Of a stretch of 26,397 nucleotides of DNA, positions 6,702 to 12,517 are shown in pieces. The notes below the pieces were generated by a model, which worked only from the letters and a program-made list of their open reading frames with translations, did not search any database and had not been told where the DNA came from. The stretch spans positions 1 through 26,397 of the forward strand of contig CBFCZU010000029.1 of assembly GCA_965602635.1 (NCBI GenBank), written 5' to 3'. Position 1 is the stretch's first letter. Each line of letters starts with the position of its first letter. The stretch comes from CBFCZU01 sp965602635. GTDB taxonomy: Bacteria; Planctomycetota; Phycisphaerae; SM23-33. The position numbers were made by a program, and so were the translations under genes.

Positions 6702-8039
6702 TCACGCTCCGCAGCCGCGCTTGCGGCAGAGGAGGGGCAGCCCGCCGAGGCCCAGGACCAGAAGGGCGGTGGGTTCGGGCGCTGGGGCGTATCCAGGACA
6801 GCTGCCCTCATAATTGGTCGACCAGACGATGTAGTCGAGGCCGTCTACGATTTGATCGCCGGTGAAATCGCCCTGCCCCCAGGTCGTCCCCGTCTTGTAG
6901 TTGCTCGACCAGACCACGTAGTCGAGGCCGTCAACGCACTCATCTAGGTTGGCGTCCCCCGCTTTAGGCCCGGTCCAGGCATGACAGATATACCACCCGT
7001 CGACAGCGATGTGGATCTCACGTTGACCAAGCTGGTTCTCATTCACGTCCAGTGCGCAATTCATGATATGAGGAAAGTCAGTTGTGATAAGCTCAGGAGC
7101 GCTCCAGTTTCCTGTCACCCAATCCCTTTCCCTCATGTACAAGCCCATGCTGCCCCAATCACCCTGGCCCCAAGCCACATACACCGTTCCGTCCCCGGCC
7201 ACATCCATTCCTGACTCGTGCCATGGCCCTGAAGTTACATCCTCTGGGGTGCCCCACGCGCCGCCCTGTCGCGTGACTACTCTGACGTTCCCTCCCCATC
7301 CAGTAAGATACTCGATCGCGAGATCACTCGTGCCTGGAATGAACCTCAACTCGGTCTGCTTTGGAAACGTTGTGGTCTCTATTCTCGTAACGTCCCAAGG
7401 ACTAGCGGACCGAGAGGCGAATTCAACGCCGTCAAAGAGGCGGCTGTAAGTCATGCAAGCGTGCCCAGTTACGGGGTCAAACGCTAGCGAGGGGAAACTG
7501 AAACCCCCGTGGTTTGCTAGAATTGGCTCAGACTGCCACCCTGAGGCGTCCCGCCAGGCGTAACTCAGGGTCCCGCTCCCAGCCACGGCAACCGCAGGCC
7601 TCTTGCTCGTAGGGTTGAAAGCCAATGAGCACGAGCTAACGTCTCCTGTGAAGGCCTCTTCGCTTGTCCAGCCGCCCCCGTCATTATGAGCCACATAAAC
7701 GTTCCCTGATTGTGCATAAGCTACATAGGGTACGCCGGTGTCAGGATGGTAGGCAAAACCGGCAAGACCGTCGCTTTCAGGAGTGACGGTAGTGGATGCC
7801 CATACACCGCCCTGCTGTGACCAATGCCTGACAGGATACGTGCCTGAACCTACTCCCCTTTCTATGAGCCCTGGCGCTTGTGCTCCGCCTGGGAAGATGA
7901 TCTCCACTTGGATTGGCGTGCCGCCGATCGTATCTCCTACGATTTCAGTTTGCCACGTATAGCCCGTGGCAGGCAAGCTCATGGCGCAGACAACGCCGGC
8001 GATCAGCAACACTAATACTTCCTCTCGCACAGATCTCAT
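6702..8039 (-). CDS. Secreted beta-propeller-like protein with dockerin-like repeats and PEP-CTERM tail
   Basis: A 445-aa exported protein. It has a signal peptide (about residues 1-25), then a region of repeated beta segments (about 27-350) with phrases such as GVPYVAYAQSGNVYVAH and GTVYVAWGQGDW, resembling a sialidase-like or other beta propeller. Two dockerin-like calcium loops follow (GDANLDECVDGLDYVVW and GDFTGDQIVDGLDYIVW). The PEP-CTERM tail at about 419-445 consists of PAPEP, a hydrophobic helix, then CRKRG. The tail is recognised by an exosortase, which is not encoded in this window. GAGGAGGT precedes the ATG. Base composition is less GC-biased than in neighbouring housekeeping genes. 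It has its own promoter and a roughly 200-nt leader. Confidence 0.88.
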   Translation of the reverse strand: MRSVREEVLVLLIAGVVCAMSLPATGYTWQTEIVGDTIGGTPIQVEIIFPGGAQAPGLIERGVGSGTYPVRHWSQQGGVWASTTVTPESDGLAGFAYHPDTGVPYVAYAQSGNVYVAHNDGGGWTSEEAFTGDVSSCSLAFNPTSKRPAVAVAGSGTLSYAWRDASGWQSEPILANHGGFSFPSLAFDPVTGHACMTYSRLFDGVEFASRSASPWDVTRIETTTFPKQTELRFIPGTSDLAIEYLTGWGGNVRVVTRQGGAWGTPEDVTSGPWHESGMDVAGDGTVYVAWGQGDWGSMGLYMRERDWVTGNWSAPELITTDFPHIMNCALDVNENQLGQREIHIAVDGWYICHAWTGPKAGDANLDECVDGLDYVVWSSNYKTGTTWGQGDFTGDQIVDGLDYIVWSTNYEGSCPGYAPAPEPTALLVLGLGGLPLLCRKRGCGA

Positions 8040-8244
8040 TTTGGACCTCCTCTAGTACTCTTTAACGCCTGAATAGCCTGACACAACCTTTCCAGTTGGA
8101 TTCGTGCATTGGCTGCTGTGAGCCGCCGGTCGATGCCCGTTTCCTCCTCATTGCTCGAACGCCCCACCGCGCGCATACTCCTAGGGCGCTGACGAAACAG
8201 ACCCGTCTCCGGCAGGCAGGCGACCCGCCCTACGCGTCAAAGCA
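8040..8244 (-). promoter_or_regulatory. Long 5' leader of the propeller/dockerin gene
   Basis: The predicted transcript leader is about 205 nt. TAGGGCG and CGCCCTA (complement of 8226-8232 and 8182-8188) form a 7-bp outer stem. Inside it lie TCGCCTGCCTGCCGG and CTGTTTCGTCAG. The 13-mer CTGTTTCGTCAGC (complement of 8188-8200) recurs exactly in the leader of the PEP-CTERM gene at 24794. The leader resembles those of the duplicated PEP-CTERM genes at 8991 and 9778. Confidence 0.5.
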
Positions 8245-8250
8245 AACCTA

Positions 8251-8278
8251 AATATATTCAGAAATGGGGTTTTGTCAA
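8251..8278 (-). promoter_or_regulatory. Near-consensus sigma-70 promoter
   Basis: On the minus strand TTGACA (8278-8273) and TATATT (8256-8251) are separated by 16 bp in an AT-rich island of an otherwise GC-rich region. It points at the gene starting at 8039 and predicts a transcription start near 8244. Confidence 0.7.
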
Positions 8279-8318
8279 CAAGATTATTGTCTGAACCTTG
8301 GAGTGTTCTTCGATGCAC

Positions 8319-8990
8319 TCAGAGGGGCCAAGTGGCACCGGACCTACTGGACGCTCGGCGGCACCACCGCCTCCGCCGAAGCAATGCCGCCGTGCCGAGG
8401 GCCAGGAAGGCAAGGGCGCCGGGCTCGGGGAAGCATATGTAGCCGCTGAAGGGCGTCCAGACCGGATCGACCAGGCCTACGCCCAGCCGGCCCTCATAGG
8501 CAAACGACCCGTCAACCACGACGTAGGCGTGATCAACAGCGACGTACTGCATGCCGGCCGCCGTGCCACACTCGACGTAAAACGAGTTCGCCCCCTCGAT
8601 CGGGGTGCCGCCCTGGAACGAATGGCAGAACTCGCTCTTGATCCAGGTGTCCAGGTTCATGTCATAGTTGGCGGGAGGAAGAGGGTTGTGATAGGCGATC
8701 GCATCATCCTCCTCGTGCACGTCGACGACCCCGAAGACCTTGGCCTGTATGATCGTGCCGGGTATTGCCGGGCACCACTGGCAGTGCTGATCTACCTCTG
8801 CCTGGGTCATGCCACGCCATTCCATTTCCGCGAACCAGGCCGAGGCGGGCTGCCCGACGTTGTCGCAGCTGAAGGTGAAGCCGTACAGCCCGCCGCCGAG
8901 ATCGACCCAGCTGTGGCTATAGGTCGGGACGGCCCAGGCGGCGCCCGCGGCAATCCCCACAACTGCCATGATGAGCGCGGTCCTTTTCAT
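8319..8990 (-). CDS. Secreted PEP-CTERM protein, duplicate A
   Basis: A 223-aa exported protein of unknown function. The signal peptide is MKRTALIMAVVGIAAGAAWA. The mature domain of about 165 residues is rich in aromatic residues and has six or so Cys, including QHCQWCPAIPG. The PEP-CTERM tail is FPEPG, a hydrophobic helix, then RRRRW. The ATG at 8990 follows AAAGGA by about 8 nt; longer upstream in-frame sequence is non-coding leader. It is the downstream member of a tandem duplication. Its core is identical at DNA level to duplicate B, while the sorting tail differs completely in helix sequence. Cysteine number suggests disulfides in the mature protein. The downstream neighbour, also PEP-CTERM, has its own promoter. 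Confidence 0.85.
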   Translation of the reverse strand: MKRTALIMAVVGIAAGAAWAVPTYSHSWVDLGGGLYGFTFSCDNVGQPASAWFAEMEWRGMTQAEVDQHCQWCPAIPGTIIQAKVFGVVDVHEEDDAIAYHNPLPPANYDMNLDTWIKSEFCHSFQGGTPIEGANSFYVECGTAAGMQYVAVDHAYVVVDGSFAYEGRLGVGLVDPVWTPFSGYICFPEPGALAFLALGTAALLRRRRWCRRASSRSGATWPL

Positions 8991-9097
8991 CGTCTTGATC
9001 CTTTCCCTTCGATGCCTGTGTCGCCGCACACCGCGCACGGCGAACGCTATCCACGAAGGCGGTCGGAACAGGCTTGCCTGCCGCCGGCAGGCGAGCC
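8421..9097. repeat. Tandem duplication unit, copy 1
   Basis: 677 bp, matching 9208-9884 at a constant offset of 787 with no gaps. Positions 8433-8888 are identical to 9220-9675 over 456 bp. Differences are confined to the two ends: one base near the PEP motif, then many in the signal-peptide and leader part. The left edge falls in the codons of the PEP motif, so the sorting tails are not part of the repeat. Confidence 0.95.
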
Positions 9098-9114
9098 GCA
9101 GCCGTGAGCCTTCA
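8991..9114 (-). promoter_or_regulatory. Structured leader of duplicate A
   Basis: The RNA would have a 7-bp outer stem UGAAGGC/GCCUUCG (complement of 9108-9114 and 9054-9060). Inside it is a hairpin CUUGCCUGCC/GGCAGGCGAG (complement of 9073-9095), followed by CUGUUCCG. The 5' arm of the outer stem lies outside the duplicated unit, yet it matches this copy's own 3' arm. No promoter is evident directly upstream, so read-through from the gene at 9136-9777 is possible. Confidence 0.5.
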
Positions 9115-9135
9115 GCGGAACTTCCCTCCCTGCCC

Positions 9136-9777
9136 TCACGCCAAGGCTTGTCTTCTTCGCCGGCGTACCAGCGCCAGCCCTCCGAGGACCAGCATGCCAA
9201 TCGTAGCGGGCTCGGGGATGCATATGTAGCCGCTGAAGGGCGTCCAGACCGGATCGACCAGGCCTACGCCCAGCCGGCCCTCATAGGCAAACGACCCGTC
9301 AACCACGACGTAGGCGTGATCAACAGCGACGTACTGCATGCCGGCCGCCGTGCCACACTCGACGTAAAACGAGTTCGCCCCCTCGATCGGGGTGCCGCCC
9401 TGGAACGAATGGCAGAACTCGCTCTTGATCCAGGTGTCCAGGTTCATGTCATAGTTGGCGGGAGGAAGAGGGTTGTGATAGGCGATCGCATCATCCTCCT
9501 CGTGCACGTCGACGACCCCGAAGACCTTGGCCTGTATGATCGTGCCGGGTATTGCCGGGCACCACTGGCAGTGCTGATCTACCTCTGCCTGGGTCATGCC
9601 ACGCCATTCCATTTCCGCGAACCAGGCCGAGGCGGGCTGCCCGACGTTGTCGCAGCTGAAGGTGAAGCCGTACAGTCCGCCGCCGAGATCGACCGCGGTG
9701 TAGGTATAGGTCGGGACGGCCCAGGCGGCGCCCGCGGCAATCCCCACAACTGCCATAATGAGTGCCGTGCTTTTCAT
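9136..9777 (-). CDS. Secreted PEP-CTERM protein, duplicate B
   Basis: A 213-aa paralogue of the protein encoded at 8319-8990. The signal peptide is MKSTALIMAVVGIAAGAAWA. The mature domain is identical except for a few residues right after the signal peptide (TYTYTAVDL here, TYSHSWVDL in duplicate A). The PEP-CTERM tail is IPEPATIGMLVLGGLALV then RRRRRQ. The start at 9777 is supported by AAAGGAG about 8 nt upstream. Function unknown; no enzyme motif is visible. The gene lies 118 nt downstream of another PEP-CTERM gene on the same strand, so K-B-A style co-transcription is possible, with a hairpin-containing leader in the gap. Confidence 0.87.
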   Translation of the reverse strand: MKSTALIMAVVGIAAGAAWAVPTYTYTAVDLGGGLYGFTFSCDNVGQPASAWFAEMEWRGMTQAEVDQHCQWCPAIPGTIIQAKVFGVVDVHEEDDAIAYHNPLPPANYDMNLDTWIKSEFCHSFQGGTPIEGANSFYVECGTAAGMQYVAVDHAYVVVDGSFAYEGRLGVGLVDPVWTPFSGYICIPEPATIGMLVLGGLALVRRRRRQALA

Positions 9778-9884
9778 CGTCTTGCTCCTTTCCCTTCGAT
9801 GCCTGTGTCGCCGCACACCACGCACGGCGAACGGTGTCCACGAGGGCCGCCGAAACAGCCTTGCCTGCCTCCGGCAGGCGAGCC
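9208..9884. repeat. Tandem duplication unit, copy 2
   Basis: Partner of 8421-9097 at offset 787. The two copies share coding core, signal-peptide region and leader 3' half. Between the copies lie the unique sorting tail of duplicate B and the 5' part of the leader of duplicate A. Confidence 0.95.
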
Positions 9885-9888
9885 CCCG
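9778..9888 (-). promoter_or_regulatory. Structured leader of duplicate B
   Basis: Outer stem CGGGGGC/GCCCUCG (complement of 9882-9888 and 9841-9847, one G-U pair). Inside is the hairpin with GCCTGCC at 9863-9869 and GGCAGGC at 9873-9879, then CUGUUUCGGCG. It starts 8 nt after the stop codon of the upstream PEP-CTERM gene and could also serve as its terminator. GGGGGCTCGCCTG is shared exactly with the leader of the gene at 24794. Confidence 0.5.
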
Positions 9889-9895
9889 CGCCGAT

Positions 9896-10741
9896 CTACT
9901 CTCCCCGTCGGCGCCGGATCACTTGTGCTGAGCGCCGTCGAAGCATTGCACAAATGCCCAGAGCCAGCAACAGTGCCGAGGCGGGCTCGGGGACAAGCGT
10001 AACCCGGATCACCGGTGACAGGTCCTGACCCGCATCGCTCGTGTACGCCTCGCCGCTGATGAACATGTTGTCCCTGTCATACGTGTAGATGCCGCGGATG
10101 GGGTAGCCCTGGGGGTCATAGCCGCTGAAAATCTGATCCATGAACCAGCCGTCCAGCGTGTCCCACGCGCGAACGTGCGTGGGCCCGAAGACGATCCCGC
10201 CGGTATCGTAGTAGCTGCTGGTGGCCCGGAACGCATCGAAGGAGCCACCCGGCCAGGGGCCGATGCACCGGGCCAGGTCCGGGCTGCCCGGGTTGAGGGG
10301 ATCTTCATACGTCTGGGCGTACTGGCTGGTGACGGCCGGGTTCACGGTGGGGTTGGTCCAGTCGAAGTTGGTGTACTGGTCGGCGCCGTCGCCCTCGACC
10401 CAGTCCACGTCGTTGCCGATCATGACGATGCGGGCCGTCACGGGATAGTCGCCCAGCCTGTTGTCGGTGGGCGTCAACCCCAACTCGTACGTCGCGGTCC
10501 ATCCGGGGTAGCCGTCAGCAAACGCCTTGATGCCGGCCCAGTCAAAGTCCATCAGCAGGAAGTGCTGACGGCCCTTGACGATGCGGCACTGGGTGACGGC
10601 GCCCGCATTAGTGTATTCTTCCCACCCAATAACCTGGTTGATGCCGGAGTCCCTCGTGGGATAGAAGATCTCCACCACCTCGTCGGCGGGCGCGGCCGAG
10701 ACAAGGCTGAAGACTACCAGGATTGCCAATGCCTTCCTCAT
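9896..10741 (-). CDS. Secreted PEP-CTERM protein, possibly DNRLRE-like
   Basis: A 281-aa exported protein. The signal peptide is MRKALAILVVFSLVSAAPA. A single beta-rich domain follows (about residues 20-250), with YPTRDSGINQVIGWEEYTNAG near the start and LLMDFDWAGI shortly after. The tail is VPEPASALLLALGICAMLRRR. The pattern of a tagged one-per-object value (ESGI-type opening, then a hydrophobic beta strand followed by a gap and a DNRLGDYPVTARI-like segment) recalls the DNRLRE/disaggregatase-repeat proteins of planctomycetes; this is a tentative resemblance. A purine-rich stretch AGAGGCGGTGAGGAG runs up to the ATG. A consensus promoter and a 135-nt leader precede it. Confidence 0.8.
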   Translation of the reverse strand: MRKALAILVVFSLVSAAPADEVVEIFYPTRDSGINQVIGWEEYTNAGAVTQCRIVKGRQHFLLMDFDWAGIKAFADGYPGWTATYELGLTPTDNRLGDYPVTARIVMIGNDVDWVEGDGADQYTNFDWTNPTVNPAVTSQYAQTYEDPLNPGSPDLARCIGPWPGGSFDAFRATSSYYDTGGIVFGPTHVRAWDTLDGWFMDQIFSGYDPQGYPIRGIYTYDRDNMFISGEAYTSDAGQDLSPVIRVTLVPEPASALLLALGICAMLRRRSAQVIRRRRGE

Positions 10742-10876
10742 CTCCTCACCGCCTCTTTGAGATGCTCGGCCTTCTCCGCCGTTGCCCAGGCAGCCGAACC
10801 CTCATAGCACCACTACGTAACACAACCGCTGAGCACGAGCTTGAGCCCTCCGAGTGGTGAGACCTGCCTCCAGGCG
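10742..10876 (-). promoter_or_regulatory. Long 5' leader with a motif shared with the gene at 24794
   Basis: The complement of 10823-10847 carries a 25-nt sequence beginning GGCTCAAGCTCG and ending GCTCAGCGGTTG, identical to 24677-24701. In both cases it begins 34-35 nt after the -10 hexamer of a near-consensus promoter. In this leader CACCACT and AGTGGTG can pair across the motif to form a 7-bp stem. No known riboswitch core was recognised. Confidence 0.55.
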
Positions 10877-10878
10877 CG

Positions 10879-10907
10879 TTGCATTCTACGACGGATTCCG
10901 ATATGTG
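10879..10907 (+). promoter_or_regulatory. Weak divergent promoter candidate for the protease operon
   Basis: TTGCAT (10879-10884), 17-bp spacer, TATGTG (10902-10907), overlapping the opposite-strand promoter. The distance to the protease start at 11118 is about 205 nt. The intervening plus-strand DNA (to 11117) holds no gene that I can support. Confidence 0.25.
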
Positions 10908-10911
10908 TCAA
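10883..10911 (-). promoter_or_regulatory. Near-consensus sigma-70 promoter
   Basis: On the minus strand TTGACA (10911-10906) and TAGAAT (10888-10883) are spaced by 17 bp. It predicts a transcription start near 10876, giving a leader of about 135 nt for the PEP-CTERM gene starting at 10741. Confidence 0.7.
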
Positions 10912-11117
10912 TCGGGCGATCACCTGAGCTGGGCAGATATTTTCCGATGGCCCCGGACGGCCGGCAGGGCGGGCCCATGCCGCCGGGCAGGCGGAAAAGC
11001 TCACTCGCCCCTTGCCTCCGGCGGTGGGCGAGGTTAAAGTCAGGCGCTTGCCCAGGCGGGCCTGCGCCACCGGGGCAACCGGTTATGGGAACCGTCACCT
11101 TTCACGAGGGAATTGCG

Positions 11118-12515
11118 ATGAGGCTACGAATTCCGCTCCTGTGGGTCGCGTCGGCGATGCTGGCCGGGCTGTGCGGCTGCGGCGACGTGCAGACCGTCAT
11201 CGAGAGCGCCAAGAAGAAGGTTTACCCGGCCCTGGTCTTCGTCAAGCCGATCCAGGAGGAGTACCGCTCGGGCGAGCGCCAGCGGCAGGAGTTTTGGGGC
11301 TCGGGCGTGATCATCTCCTCCGACGGCTACGTGGTGACCAACCATCACGTCGCCGAGAAGGCCATCCAGGTCCACTGCGTGCTCGGCGACAAGGAGCTGG
11401 TCGAGGCCGACGTTATCGGGCTGGACCCCGAGACCGACCTGGCGCTGCTCAAGCTCAAGGCCCGCGAGAAGGGCCCGGAGCTGAAGCTTCCGCTGGCGTA
11501 CGCCGAGTTCGGCGACAGCAACGAGGTCCATACCGGCCAGTTCGTCATGGCGCTGGGGGCGCCCTTCGGCTTCACGCGGAGCGTCTCGCAGGGCATCATC
11601 TCGAACACGACGCGGTACATCGGCTTCACCAGCCGCTACCAGTACAACCTGTGGATTCAGACTGACGCCGCCATCAACCCGGGCAACTCCGGCGGCCCGC
11701 TGGTGGACACCAACGGCAAGGTCATCGGCATCAACACTCTCGGCGTGGGCGGGGCGGGGATCGGCTTTGCCGTCCCGTCGAACGTCGTCAAAGACGTGGT
11801 AGCCAAGCTCAAGGCCGCCGCCGCCGAGAGGAAGGCCGACGACAAAGAGCCGGTGAAGGTCGAGCGCGCCTGGACCGGCCTCCAGCTCCAGGCGCTGATC
11901 GACCTGAAGACCATAACCCTGACCGACAGCCCCGACGGCGTGCTCGTCAAGAGCGTGGACAAGGCCTCGCCCGCCGAATCGGCGGGCATCAAGAACGGCG
12001 ACATCCTGCTGAGCGTCAACAAGGTGCCCGTCCTGGGCAAGTACGTCGAGGACCTGCCCGCCCTGAGGGTGGGGCTCTCGGAGCTGCCGGTGGATGAGTC
12101 CGCGACGATGCGCGTCCGCCGCGCGGGCAAGGAACTGGTCCTCTCCGTCACCCCCAAGCTCAAGGGCAAGTTCGAGGGCGAGGACCTCGACTGCCGGCGC
12201 TGGAACATGACCGTCAAGGAGATCACCAAGTTCACCAACCCCGGGCTTTACTACATGCACCCGGACGGGGGGGTGTACGTCCAGGGGGTGCGGTATCCCG
12301 GCAACGCCCAGGACGCGGGGCTCCAGACCAACGACGTGATCCAGAAGATCGGCGACACGCCGATCAAGAAGCTCGCCGACGTCAAGAAGGCCTACGACGA
12401 GCTGATCAAGGACGAGAAACGGGCCGAGAAGAAGGTGCTGATCACGATCAAGCGCGGCGGGTTCATCGAGTGGAAGATGCTCAACTGGCAGAAGGACTAC
12501 CTGCAAGAGGACTGA
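11118..12515 (+). CDS. HtrA/DegP-like serine protease lipoprotein with two PDZ domains
   Basis: A 465-aa trypsin-fold protease for envelope protein quality control. The signal is MRLRIPLLWVASAMLAGLCGC, with a lipobox-like LCGC. The catalytic triad is complete: H77 in TNHHVAEK, D107 in ETDLALLKL and S191 in GNSGGPLVD. Two PDZ domains follow, at about residues 250-345 and 370-455, the second with GLQTNDVIQKIGDTPIKK. The ATG at 11118 is preceded by GAGGG at 7 nt; the frame stays open upstream but lacks a signal peptide there. The next gene begins 2 nt after the stop and encodes a related but apparently inactive protein, so the two probably act together on the outer face of the inner or outer membrane. 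Confidence 0.93.
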   Translation: MRLRIPLLWVASAMLAGLCGCGDVQTVIESAKKKVYPALVFVKPIQEEYRSGERQRQEFWGSGVIISSDGYVVTNHHVAEKAIQVHCVLGDKELVEADVIGLDPETDLALLKLKAREKGPELKLPLAYAEFGDSNEVHTGQFVMALGAPFGFTRSVSQGIISNTTRYIGFTSRYQYNLWIQTDAAINPGNSGGPLVDTNGKVIGINTLGVGGAGIGFAVPSNVVKDVVAKLKAAAAERKADDKEPVKVERAWTGLQLQALIDLKTITLTDSPDGVLVKSVDKASPAESAGIKNGDILLSVNKVPVLGKYVEDLPALRVGLSELPVDESATMRVRRAGKELVLSVTPKLKGKFEGEDLDCRRWNMTVKEITKFTNPGLYYMHPDGGVYVQGVRYPGNAQDAGLQTNDVIQKIGDTPIKKLADVKKAYDELIKDEKRAEKKVLITIKRGGFIEWKMLNWQKDYLQED

Positions 12516-12517
12516 CC

